Source: Novosphingobium sp. (GTDB lineage: Bacteria; Pseudomonadota; Alphaproteobacteria; Sphingomonadales; Sphingomonadaceae). From it: a stretch of 64,000 nt of DNA. The notes under the pieces were generated by a model. The model worked only from the letters and a program-made list of their open reading frames with translations. It was not told where the DNA came from and ran no database searches. The stretch is from contig JAGIAR010000005.1 of the NCBI GenBank assembly GCA_017744735.1, positions 124,001 to 188,000 on the forward strand, in the 5' to 3' direction. Position numbers and translations under genes: made by a program. This document shows positions 30,780 through 38,658 of this stretch, piece after piece. Numbering within the stretch: the first letter of the stretch is position 1; each line of letters opens with the position of its first letter.

Positions 30780-31475
30780 CTAGGCCACCGCCCCGAAGAG
30801 CTTGCCTACGCCAGCGGTGACCGCCATCGCCAAGGCGCCCCAGAACACCACGCGCACGACTCCTTTCGCGACCGAAGCCCCGCCGGTAACCGCTCCGGCG
30901 GCACCCAGAACCGCCAGGAAGGCAAGCGAGGCGATGCCGACGATCCAGGCGAGAGAAGCGGCCGGACTGAGCACCACCGCGAGCAGCGGCAAGGCCGCCC
31001 CAACCGTGAAGGTCGCGGCGGATGCCATCGCCGCCTGCAGAGGCCTGGCGGTCGTGATCTCGGTGATCGACAGTTCGTCGCGGGCATGGGCGCTCAGCGC
31101 ATCGTGGGCCATCATCTGTCCGGCGACCTGCCGCGCCAGCGCGTGATCCAGACCGCGCGCGACATAGATCCCGGTCAGCTCTTCGAGCTCTGCTTCGGGT
31201 TGCGTGTCCAGTTCCCCCCGCTCTCGCGCAAGGTCGGCAGCCTCGGCGTCGGCCTGCGAGCTGACGGACACGTATTCGCCGGCGGCCATCGAAAGCGCAC
31301 CGGCCACCAGCCCTGCCGATCCCGCAAGCAAGATCGCCTGCTTGTCCGCCGCCGCGAACGCCACGCCGACTATCAGGCTGGCGGTCGAGACAATCCCGTC
31401 GTTTGCGCCGAGCACCGCAGCACGCAGCCAGCCGGTCCGGCCCACGCGATGTTTCTCACGGTGCAGCGCGCGCAT
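30780..31475 (-). CDS. VIT1/CCC1-family iron or manganese transporter
   Basis: A 231-residue membrane protein. WLRAAVLGANDGIVSTASLI and AGSAGLVAGALSMAAGEYVS are signature VIT1 sequences (helices 1 and 2). A cytoplasmic metal-binding helix-loop (DLARERGELDTQPEAELEEL, MMAHDALSAHARDE) and three C-terminal helices follow. The family moves Fe2+ or Mn2+ out of the cytosol. It lies 8 bp after ybaB on the same strand. Metal preference cannot be read from sequence. Confidence 0.93.
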   Translation of the reverse strand: MRALHREKHRVGRTGWLRAAVLGANDGIVSTASLIVGVAFAAADKQAILLAGSAGLVAGALSMAAGEYVSVSSQADAEAADLARERGELDTQPEAELEELTGIYVARGLDHALARQVAGQMMAHDALSAHARDELSITEITTARPLQAAMASAATFTVGAALPLLAVVLSPAASLAWIVGIASLAFLAVLGAAGAVTGGASVAKGVVRVVFWGALAMAVTAGVGKLFGAVA

Positions 31476-31483
31476 CGCCGCAC

Positions 31484-31825
31484 CTACCCCAGTCCGGGAA
31501 AGTTGAACCCCGGGGGCAGACCCATGCCGCCCTGGATCTTCTGCATCTCGGCATTCGCGGCCTGGTCGGCCTTGGTGCGCGCATCGTTGAAGGCGGCGGT
31601 GACGAGGTCCTCGAGCATCGTCTTGTCTTCCGGCACGATCAGGCTGTCATCGATCGATACCGAGAGAATGCGGCCCTTGGCCGAGGCGCGGATCTTCACC
31701 AGCCCGCCGCCCGAGACGCCTTCGACCTCGATGGTGTCGAGGGTCACCTGCGCGTCGTTCATCTGCTTCTGAATCGTCTCTGCCGCCTGCTGCGCGGCCT
31801 TGAGCATTTCTTCCATCGATTTCAT
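31484..31825 (-). CDS. YbaB/EbfC nucleoid-associated protein
   Basis: A 113-residue protein: MEEMLKAAQQAAETIQKQMN, GVSGGGLVKIRASAKGRILS, then a helix and a short Gly/Pro tail (GGMGLPPGFNFPGLG), all typical of YbaB/EbfC. It is a dimeric DNA-binding protein encoded downstream of dnaX in most bacteria, as here (23 bp after dnaX). recR, often next, is not here; a VIT1 gene follows. Confidence 0.95.
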   Translation of the reverse strand: MKSMEEMLKAAQQAAETIQKQMNDAQVTLDTIEVEGVSGGGLVKIRASAKGRILSVSIDDSLIVPEDKTMLEDLVTAAFNDARTKADQAANAEMQKIQGGMGLPPGFNFPGLG

Positions 31826-31848
31826 CGGATCACCTTGGTTCTAAAAAT

Positions 31849-33591
31849 TCAACGCCGCGCCCAGTTGCGCTCGCCGGCAGCCTCTTCCTCGACCAGTTCG
31901 GCGCCCGGAAACGCCTCGAATGCAGCCTTGACCAGCGGCGCCTCCCGCAACGCCCGGCCCTGCTCGGCGGCCAGCGCCTCGCGTTGCTCGACCAGGGTCG
32001 GCGCGCCGCCTTCGCCCGTGCGCTCGACTTCCCAGCGGACCTCGCCCAGCTGGTTCAGCCCATCGCGCACCTCGCGGGAGATGTCGTCGCGGAAGCCCGG
32101 AGCCAGTGCGTAGACCAGCCGCCCCAGCGTCAGATCGACCACCCGCACCTGCAGCTCCAGGCGGCTCGCAAGGGTCAACTGGCCCGAGCGCTTGACCTGC
32201 TCGACCACCTCGCCCCAATCGAGAGCCCGGGAAACAGGCGCGGCCCCGGCGCCGTTGGCGGGCGGAGCAGCCGCGCCGACGACGCCGTTTGCCACCATCT
32301 CCTCCAGCTTCTTTGCCAGAGCGCCCGGATCCGGCATGTCGGCCGCGTGCATCACGCGCAGCAGCGCCATTTGCGCGGCGACCAGGGGATCGGGCGCCTG
32401 GCGCACCTCGTCGTGGCCCTTGAGCAGCAATTGCCACAGGCGGTGGACCTGCCCGGGCGAGAGCCGCCCGGCCCATTCCTCCAGCGCGGCGCGCTCCTCG
32501 GCGGTCGGCGCATCGGCGCCGCCCTTGCCGACCTGGGCGACGGTGATCTTGTGGACCGTCTCCATCAGCGAGCGGATCAACGCGAGCGGCTCGACCCCCA
32601 GCGCATACTGGTTGTCGACCTGCGCGAGCAGTGCCTGCGGATCGCCTTCGAGCAGCGCGGCGAACAGGGTCCGCAAGGCGCTGCGATCGGCCAGCCCGAG
32701 CATGTCGCGCACCCGCTCGGCGGTTACCTTCCCGCCCGAATCGAGATCGGCATGGGCGATCGCCTGGTCGAGGATCGACAGCCCGTCGCGGCTCGAGCCT
32801 TCGGCGGCCGAGGCGACGATCGCGAGCGCCTCGGGCTCGGCCTCGACCCCTTCCTTGGCGCAGATGTCGGCGAACTGCTTCTCGAGCAGCGGCTTGGTGA
32901 TCCGGCGCAGGTCGAACCGCTGGCAGCGCGACAGCACCGTGACCGGCAATTTGTCGACCTCGGTGGTCGCGAAGAGGAATTTCACATGCGCCGGCGGTTC
33001 CTCAAGTGTCTTGAGCAAGGCATTGAAAGCGTTGCGCGACAGCATGTGAACTTCGTCGATGATGTAGATCTTGTAGCGCGCCGAGACCGCGGCATAGCGG
33101 ACTGCCTCGATGATCTCGCGCACGTCGTCGACGCCGGTGTGCGAAGCGGCGTCCATTTCGATCACGTCGATGTGGCGGCCTTCGGCGATCGCGACGCAGG
33201 GTTCGCATTTGCCGCAAGGGTCGATGGTCGGCCCGCCCTGCCCGTCGGGCCCGATGCAGTTGAGCGCCTTCGCGATCAGCCGCGCGGTGCTGGTCTTGCC
33301 GACCCCGCGCACCCCGGTCATCAGGAAGGCATGCGCCAGCCGCCCGCGCGCGATCGCATTGCCGAGCGTCTGGACCATCGCATCCTGCCCGATCAGCTCG
33401 GCGAAGGTCTGCGGTCGGTATTTGCGCGCGAGCACGCGGTAGGGCTGGCTTGAGGCTTGCGGAGCCGGCGTTGGGGCCGACTTCGGCGCGGGTTCCTCGG
33501 GCGCGCCGAACATCGCCGACTGCCCCGCCGCCTCGAGCTCGGCGGCGGTCGGTGCGAGTTCTTCGTCTTCGATTTCGGGTGAATCGCCCAT
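31849..33591 (-). CDS. dnaX: DNA polymerase III subunit gamma/tau
   Basis: A 580-residue clamp-loader ATPase. After an acidic N-terminal extension, YRVLARKYRPQTFAELIGQD begins the AAA+ core. Walker A is GVRGVGKTSTARLIAKALNC, the zinc module includes CGKCEPC, Walker B is IIDEVHMLS, and SRC is in VTVLSRCQRFDLRRI. The C-terminal third contains the tau part. I take ATG 33591 as start; upstream sequence encodes the SRP RNA. The order SRP RNA-dnaX-ybaB is conserved in alphaproteobacteria. Confidence 0.97.
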   Translation of the reverse strand: MGDSPEIEDEELAPTAAELEAAGQSAMFGAPEEPAPKSAPTPAPQASSQPYRVLARKYRPQTFAELIGQDAMVQTLGNAIARGRLAHAFLMTGVRGVGKTSTARLIAKALNCIGPDGQGGPTIDPCGKCEPCVAIAEGRHIDVIEMDAASHTGVDDVREIIEAVRYAAVSARYKIYIIDEVHMLSRNAFNALLKTLEEPPAHVKFLFATTEVDKLPVTVLSRCQRFDLRRITKPLLEKQFADICAKEGVEAEPEALAIVASAAEGSSRDGLSILDQAIAHADLDSGGKVTAERVRDMLGLADRSALRTLFAALLEGDPQALLAQVDNQYALGVEPLALIRSLMETVHKITVAQVGKGGADAPTAEERAALEEWAGRLSPGQVHRLWQLLLKGHDEVRQAPDPLVAAQMALLRVMHAADMPDPGALAKKLEEMVANGVVGAAAPPANGAGAAPVSRALDWGEVVEQVKRSGQLTLASRLELQVRVVDLTLGRLVYALAPGFRDDISREVRDGLNQLGEVRWEVERTGEGGAPTLVEQREALAAEQGRALREAPLVKAAFEAFPGAELVEEEAAGERNWARR

Positions 33592-33636
33592 GCGCCCTAG
33601 GTAGGCGGTCGGGGGCGGAATGTCGAAGGGGGAAAA

Positions 33637-33723
33637 GGAGCCGGCCGACCCGCCGCTGACCGTTGTGGCTGCTTCCTTCCGGACCTGACCAGGTTGGCGG
33701 ACGCAAACGTCCGACCGGCTCCC
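33637..33723 (-). ncRNA. ffs: Signal recognition particle RNA (4.5S type)
   Basis: On the minus strand GGGAGCCGG at one end pairs with CCGGCTCC at the other, and the apical region contains GGTCAGGTCCGGAAGGAAGC, the conserved SRP domain IV loop with GGAA tetraloop and asymmetric internal loop. A run of T directly follows (33633-33636), acting as terminator. Ffh binds this RNA for membrane protein targeting. It lies upstream of dnaX, as often seen. Confidence 0.95.
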
Positions 33724-33769
33724 GCCGCGCATATGGCGGGGGATCGGTTAAAATGCAACCGCTAGCGGA

Positions 33770-34048
33770 TCAGCGGAAATTGTCGGCGTAGGCCTGGATC
33801 TTGAGCGCGCGCGGCGGGGTCGCGTGGACCCGGGCGAAGATGCCGTGCTTGGCGGCATAGGCCTGCGCCGCGGCCTTGCTCGCGAACTTGAGCGTCACCT
33901 GCTGCTGCATGTCGCCGCTGCCCGCCCAGCCCATCAGCGGATCGGGCTTCTTCGCCTCCGCCGGATCGAACTCGAGCACCCACTGGTCGGTGAGGGCCTT
34001 GCCGGACTGCATGGCGTTCTTCGGGCGTTGGTAGATGCGTGCGCTCAT
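33770..34048 (-). CDS. ETC complex I subunit, NDUFS4-like
   Basis: A 92-residue protein: MSARIYQRPKNAMQSGKALT, WVLEFDPAEAKKPDPLMGWA, then FASKAAAQAYAAKHGIFARV. This is the NDUFS4 / ETC complex I conserved region, an accessory subunit of NADH:quinone oxidoreductase found in alphaproteobacteria and mitochondria. It stands alone, away from any nuo cluster, as is usual in this class. Confidence 0.95.
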   Translation of the reverse strand: MSARIYQRPKNAMQSGKALTDQWVLEFDPAEAKKPDPLMGWAGSGDMQQQVTLKFASKAAAQAYAAKHGIFARVHATPPRALKIQAYADNFR

Positions 34049-34080
34049 CGCCTAGCCTTTCGGCAAATTCGCGAGTCGAA

Positions 34081-36573
34081 TCAAGACCGATTGAACGCGT
34101 TCTTGGTCTTCAGGCTCGGGATTTCGGTCCACGGCTCGTCCGGCCAGCGGTGCTTGGGGTAACGGCCCTTCATGTCCTTGACCACGTCGCGCCAGCTGCC
34201 GCGCCAGAACGCCGGCAGGTCGCGGGTCGCCTGGACCGGCTTGCCGCCGGGGCTGGTGAGCTGGAGCAGCAGTGCCTGCGGCGGCTGGCCGATGGTCGGG
34301 TGGAGGTCGAGCCCAAACAGCGCCTGCACCCGCAACTCCACAGTCGGACCGCCCTCGGCCTCGTAATCCACCGGATGGCTGCCGATCGGACTCGCCCACT
34401 CGCGCGGCGCGAGCCGGTCGAGCTGCTGACGCTGCTCCCAGTCGAGCCGGTTGAGCAACGCCTCGGTCAGCCTGCCCTTCGGCAGGTCGAGATCGCGGCG
34501 CCCCTGGACCAGCGGCGCGAGCCAGTCCTGCGCCTCCTGCGCCAGGCGCTCGGGCGCAAGCGCGGAAATTCCGGCGTGACGGGCGCGGGCGATCAGGGTT
34601 TTCGGCAGGATATCAGCGAGCTTTTCCACAGCCTTGTCGACAAGCAGCGCGGCCACCGCATCCGGGTCCGGCGAGGAATCCGGCCCGCTCGCCAGGGTGA
34701 TCGCGCCCAGCCGCCGCTCCAGCCGCGCCTCGACCCGGCCGGCCTCGGCGTTCCAGTTGAGCACCGAGCGCCGCTCGATCCGGTCGGCAAGGCCCTGTTC
34801 GACTTCCGCTGCGGTCAGCGGCAGCGCCGCGGTGATCCGCGCGCCCTGCGCCCGGCCCTGCGCGTCGCCGATCGCGAGCCATTCGGCGCGCGCAAGCGGC
34901 GAAGCCGGATCGAGCGTGTAGCCGCGCCCGCCGGCGCTGAGCCAGTTTTCGCCCGAAGGATCGCGCCGGCGCGCGATATTGTCGGGGAGCGCGCGAGCGA
35001 GGAGGATTCCCAAGTCTCCTCCCCCTTCAGGAGGAGGTCGGGAGGGGGCGTCTCGGTCGCGCCCAGCGGCGAGGCCCTCCCCCGACCCCTCCCCGCCGGG
35101 GAGGGGAGAAAGGAGCTTCTCGGCCCGCCGCGCCCAGCCGTCGGCGAGCTTGCGCGATGCCTCGGCGCGTGCCGAACGGTCGCCGTTCCAGCGTTGCAGG
35201 CGCTGCGAGAGATCGTCGCTCTTGCCGCCCAGCCCGCGCTCCTGCAGCAGCAGCGCCAGCCGCGCGGCGTCGCGCGCATCGCCGGCCCCGGCACCGAACA
35301 TCACCATCGCGGCGAGCGGCGGCTCCATCGGCAATTGCGCCAGCTTGCGCCCGAAGTCCGTGATCCGCCCTTCCCCGTCGAGCGCACCCAGCGCCTGGAG
35401 CCGCCCGCGCGCCGCCGCGAGCGCGGCTGCCGGCGGCGGATCGAGCCACGCCATCGCCGCCGGATCGCCCGCGCCCCATTGCGCCAGCGACAGCACCAGC
35501 GGGGCAAGGTCGGTGGTGAGCATCTCGGGCGGATCGAACTCGGGCCGCCCCGCATGCGCGGCCGCCGCCCACAGGCGATAGGCCGTGCCCGGCCCCTGCC
35601 GCGCCGCGCGCCCGGCGCGTTGCCCGGCGGAAGCCTGGCTGGCGCGGGTCGTGACCAGATGGGTGACCCCTGCCGCCAGGTCGAACTCGGCCCGCCGGGC
35701 AAGCCCGCTGTCGACCACCACCGAGACTCCGTCGAGCGTCAGCGACGTCTCCGCGATGCTGGTCGCAAGCACGATCCTGCGGCGCCCCTCGGGATCGCGC
35801 CGGATCGCCGCGCGCTGGCCCTGCGGTTCGATCTGGCCGTGAAGCGGCAGGATCGGGACGTTCGGCAGCTTCTCCGCCAGCCGTTCGCGGGTCCGCTCGA
35901 TCTCGCCGACACCGGGCAGGAACGCGAGGATGTCGCCCTGCTGCTCGCGCCAGGCGCCCAACACCGCCGAGGTCATCGCATCCTCGAGGCGCTGTTCAGG
36001 GCGACTCCCAAGCCATTCGATTTGCAGCGGAAAGGCCTTGCCCTCGCTCTCGATCACCGGCGCTCCGTCCAGCAGACGGGCGAAGCGTGCTCCGTCGATC
36101 GTTGCCGACATCACCACGATCCGCAAATCCTCGCGCAACACCTGCTGGCTCTCGATCGCGAGCGCGAGGCCGAGATCGCTGTCGAGATGCCGCTCGTGCG
36201 CCTCGTCGAACAGCACCGCGCTGACGCCCGCCAACTCGGGATCGCCGACGATCTGCGCGACGAAGATCGCCTCGGTCATCACCAGGATGCGGGTCTTGCC
36301 CGAGCGCCTTGTATCGAGCCGGGTGAGATAGCCGACCGTCTCGCCCGCCTTCTCGCCCAGCAGTTCGGCCATCCGCTCGGCGGCGGCGCGCGCAGCGACG
36401 CGGCGGGGAGAAAGGAGGATCACCGTGCCGCTGCACCAGCCCTCGCCCAGCAGCGCCGGGGCGACCGCGGTGGTCTTGCCCGCGCCGGGAGGGGCGATCA
36501 GCACTGCCGAAGGGCCGGTGCGCAAGGCGTCCAGCAGGTCCGGGAGAACGGCTTGGATGGGCAGATCGGTCAC
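34081..36573 (-). CDS. hrpB: ATP-dependent helicase HrpB (DEAH box)
   Basis: An 830-residue helicase. Motif I is APPGAGKTTAV, motif II is DEAHERHLDSD, motif III is SATIDGARF, and motif VI is QRAGRAARQGPGTAYRLW; HA2 and HrpB C-terminal regions follow. The start is GTG 36573 (VTDLPIQAVLPDLLDAL); the track's upstream residues MLKQVQHDGAG are translation of the intergenic repeat. Between two helicase regions (after ARRAEK) an insertion LSPLPGGEGSGEGL...RPPPEGGGDLG is encoded by a palindromic repeat. HrpB's cellular role is poorly known. Confidence 0.95.
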   Translation of the reverse strand: MTDLPIQAVLPDLLDALRTGPSAVLIAPPGAGKTTAVAPALLGEGWCSGTVILLSPRRVAARAAAERMAELLGEKAGETVGYLTRLDTRRSGKTRILVMTEAIFVAQIVGDPELAGVSAVLFDEAHERHLDSDLGLALAIESQQVLREDLRIVVMSATIDGARFARLLDGAPVIESEGKAFPLQIEWLGSRPEQRLEDAMTSAVLGAWREQQGDILAFLPGVGEIERTRERLAEKLPNVPILPLHGQIEPQGQRAAIRRDPEGRRRIVLATSIAETSLTLDGVSVVVDSGLARRAEFDLAAGVTHLVTTRASQASAGQRAGRAARQGPGTAYRLWAAAAHAGRPEFDPPEMLTTDLAPLVLSLAQWGAGDPAAMAWLDPPPAAALAAARGRLQALGALDGEGRITDFGRKLAQLPMEPPLAAMVMFGAGAGDARDAARLALLLQERGLGGKSDDLSQRLQRWNGDRSARAEASRKLADGWARRAEKLLSPLPGGEGSGEGLAAGRDRDAPSRPPPEGGGDLGILLARALPDNIARRRDPSGENWLSAGGRGYTLDPASPLARAEWLAIGDAQGRAQGARITAALPLTAAEVEQGLADRIERRSVLNWNAEAGRVEARLERRLGAITLASGPDSSPDPDAVAALLVDKAVEKLADILPKTLIARARHAGISALAPERLAQEAQDWLAPLVQGRRDLDLPKGRLTEALLNRLDWEQRQQLDRLAPREWASPIGSHPVDYEAEGGPTVELRVQALFGLDLHPTIGQPPQALLLQLTSPGGKPVQATRDLPAFWRGSWRDVVKDMKGRYPKHRWPDEPWTEIPSLKTKNAFNRS
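35016..35106. repeat. Palindromic repeat element inserted in frame within hrpB
   Basis: The stretch contains three nested inverted repeats: CTCCTCC/GGAGGAG (35016-35036), GGTCGGGAGGGGGC against GCCCTCCCCCGACC, and CCCCTCCCC-GCC-GGGGAGGGG (35086-35106). On the hrpB strand it reads SPLPGGEGSGEG...PPPEGGG, a translation I associate with dispersed palindromic repeats of sphingomonads and other proteobacteria. Confidence 0.75.
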
Positions 36574-36600
36574 AGTGGAGCCCCATACCGCCCCAGCACC

Positions 36601-36691
36601 GTCATGCTGAACTTGTTTCAGCATCCATCGTGCAACCAAGGCCAGACCTGGAGATGACGAGAAATGGATCCTGAAACAAGTTCAGGATGAC
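36601..36691. repeat. Paired inverted hairpin repeat between hrpB and ispB-like gene
   Basis: Left arm 36601-36628 (GTCATGCTGAACTTGTTTCA...) and right arm 36664-36691 are inverted copies identical at 26 of 28 positions. Each arm is itself a hairpin, TGCTGAA-CTTGT-TTCAGCA on the left and TCCTGAA-ACAAG...TTCAGGA-type on the right. The two differences are the two partners of one stem base pair, so pairing is kept. This is a REP-like intergenic element. Confidence 0.85.
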
Positions 36692-36710
36692 GAGGATTGG
36701 CGAGGACGGG

Positions 36711-37733
36711 TCAGTAACCGCGGCTAACCGCGAACTGCGCCGCCTCGACCATCGCCTCGCGCGCCTTGCTCGCGGGGAAGATCGCCAGCGCGTCGATCGC
36801 GCGCTGGGCGAAATGCCGCGCGCGCTCGCGGGTCGCCTCGACCGCGTCGTGGCTGCGGATCAGTTCGACCGCGTGGGCCAGGTCCTCGTCCGAGGAGCGG
36901 TGCCCCTGGATCGCGGCGCGCCAGAAGGTGCGTTCCTCGTCATTGCCGCGCGCATAGGCGAGGATCACCGGCAAGGTCATCTTGCCTTCGCGGAAGTCGT
37001 CTCCGCGGTCCTTGCCCATCTCCGAGGCATCGGCGTCGTAATCGAGCGCATCGTCGACCAGCTGGAAGGCGATGCCGAGGTTGCGGCCGTAATCGTCGAG
37101 CGCCTTTTCCTCCGCTTCGCCGCATTCGGCGACCACCGCCGAAATCCGGCTGGCAGCCGCGAACAGCGCCGCGGTCTTCGAGCCGATGATCCCGAGATAG
37201 CGTTCCTCGCTGGTCTCGATCTGGCGCTGGGCGGTGAGCTGATCGACCTCGCCCTCGGCGATCACCGCCGAGGCGTTGGAGAGGATCTTGAGCACCTTGA
37301 GGCTGCCGTCCTCGACCATCAGTTCGAAGGCCCGGCTGAACAGGAAATCGCCGACCAGCACGGTCGCCGGATTGCCGAAGATGATGTTGGCCGCGGCCTT
37401 GCCCCGGCGCAGGTCGGACCCATCGACCACGTCGTCGTGCAGCAGCGTGGCGGTGTGGATGAATTCGACCGCCGCGGCGAGCTTGTGGTGGCGCGAGCCC
37501 TGGTAGCCGACCAGTTCCGCCCCCGCGAGCGTCAGCATCGGCCGCATGCGCTTGCCGCCGCCCGAGATCAGATGCCCGGCCAGCGCCGGAATCAGCGGAA
37601 TCTCGCTCTGCATCCGGTCGAGGATAACGGCGTTGACCGCGTTCATCGCGGTTGCGGTGAGAGACAGGATCGGGCCGAGCGAAGCCTGCTTCGGCGGCTC
37701 TTTCAGCGGCAGCGGAATAACGTCGGCGCTCAT
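36711..37733 (-). CDS. ispB: Polyprenyl (octaprenyl-type) diphosphate synthase
   Basis: A 340-residue all-trans prenyltransferase, start ATG 37733 (MSADVIPLPLKEPPKQ). The first Asp-rich motif is LLHDDVVDGSDLRRGKAAAN and the second is QLVDDALDYDADASEMGKDR; GGGKRMRPML precedes the first. It elongates farnesyl diphosphate with IPP to make the side chain of ubiquinone. Chain length depends on pocket residues that I cannot judge; sphingomonads usually make ubiquinone-10, so a decaprenyl product is possible. Confidence 0.93.
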   Translation of the reverse strand: MSADVIPLPLKEPPKQASLGPILSLTATAMNAVNAVILDRMQSEIPLIPALAGHLISGGGKRMRPMLTLAGAELVGYQGSRHHKLAAAVEFIHTATLLHDDVVDGSDLRRGKAAANIIFGNPATVLVGDFLFSRAFELMVEDGSLKVLKILSNASAVIAEGEVDQLTAQRQIETSEERYLGIIGSKTAALFAAASRISAVVAECGEAEEKALDDYGRNLGIAFQLVDDALDYDADASEMGKDRGDDFREGKMTLPVILAYARGNDEERTFWRAAIQGHRSSDEDLAHAVELIRSHDAVEATRERARHFAQRAIDALAIFPASKAREAMVEAAQFAVSRGY

Positions 37734-37819
37734 CCGCTGCCCCTGCCCGCGCAAACCCTTGAACGCAAGCGCAAAGCGGGCGATGGAAAAGGAGAAACTC
37801 GCATGCTAGCGGGGATGCG

Positions 37820-38131
37820 ATGAGCACCAGCCAGCCCGATCCCGCCCCAGATTCGACTCTGGCCGGCTATCGCAAGAGCATCGATAATATCGATGCGGCC
37901 CTGATCCACATGCTGGCCGAACGCTTCCGCATTACCCAGGCGGTGGGCGAGCACAAGGCGGTGGCCGGCCTGCCCGCCAGCGATCCGGGCCGCGAGGCGC
38001 GCCAGATCGAGCGCCTGCGCGCGCTTGCGGTGGACGCCGACCTCGATCCCGAATTCAGCGAAAAATTCATCCGCTTCGTGATCGAGGAAGTGATCCGCCA
38101 TCACCGGCAGACGGCCGCCGCGGGCAAATAG
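37820..38131 (+). CDS. Chorismate mutase, AroQ (AroQ-alpha) type
   Basis: A 103-residue helical protein: LAGYRKSIDNIDAALIHMLA, ERFRITQAVGEHKAVAGLPA, DPGREARQIERLRALA. This is the monofunctional CM_2 pattern with the active-site Arg and Lys of helix 1/2. It converts chorismate to prephenate for Phe and Tyr. It is divergent from the prenyl synthase with an 86-bp gap and convergent with the next gene. Confidence 0.93.
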   Translation: MSTSQPDPAPDSTLAGYRKSIDNIDAALIHMLAERFRITQAVGEHKAVAGLPASDPGREARQIERLRALAVDADLDPEFSEKFIRFVIEEVIRHHRQTAAAGK

Positions 38132-38133
38132 CC

Positions 38134-38517
38134 TTAGTGGCGGTGCGGCGAGTGGTTGCCGCCCCGATGATCGCGATAATCGCGACCGTTCGAATCCCGG
38201 TAACCGCTCCAGTTGTCCCGGCGATCATGGTGCCCATCGCCGCGGCGGCCTTGCCAATAGCCGCGCTGGCGGTCGTTCCAGCGATGGCGGGCGCCCGAGC
38301 GGTCGTAGATGTAGTACCCCGTGCCCGGATAGTAGAAGTCGTCGTACCAGCCGTAATAGGAGCTGTAATAGGGGTCGTCATAACTGCCGTGATAGCCGGT
38401 GTTGTACCCATAGGAGACGCGGCCGCCGTAACCGTAGCCGTCGCCGTAACTGGAGCACGCACCGACCGCGAGCAGCGCGCCGATAGCGAGGGCCGGACGA
38501 AGGATTTGATGGGACAT
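38134..38517 (-). CDS. Tyr/Gly-rich predicted lipoprotein
   Basis: A 127-residue protein with a signal ending AIGALLAVGAC (lipobox VGAC). The mature part is unusually rich in Tyr, Gly, Arg and Asp (DDPYYSSYYGWYDDFYYPGT), with a central YYIYDRSGARHRWNDRQRGY patch and a His-rich end. Similar short Y/G-rich envelope lipoproteins occur in sphingomonads. Function unknown. The long antisense ORF is a shadow. Confidence 0.8.
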   Translation of the reverse strand: MSHQILRPALAIGALLAVGACSSYGDGYGYGGRVSYGYNTGYHGSYDDPYYSSYYGWYDDFYYPGTGYYIYDRSGARHRWNDRQRGYWQGRRGDGHHDRRDNWSGYRDSNGRDYRDHRGGNHSPHRH

Positions 38518-38658
38518 TGTTAAGGGCTCCGATACAAGCCCTCCCGCTTGGTTAATAACGTTCGAAGGGCTTGGCCGGTTCCCTTCCTGAGCACTTCAAG
38601 GCCCCGCCTCACCAGAGAGAGCCGACGCAGCCGACGCAGAGCCCATCCGTCGGCGACG

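Noticed and set aside
34039-36657. 872-aa ORF antisense to hrpB
   Set aside because: Shadow of a well-supported helicase gene, Arg-rich without domains.
38137-38523. 128-aa hydrophobic Val/Ala-rich ORF
   Set aside because: Antisense to the Tyr/Gly-rich lipoprotein; its hydrophobic look comes from complementing Tyr/Asp/Gly codons.
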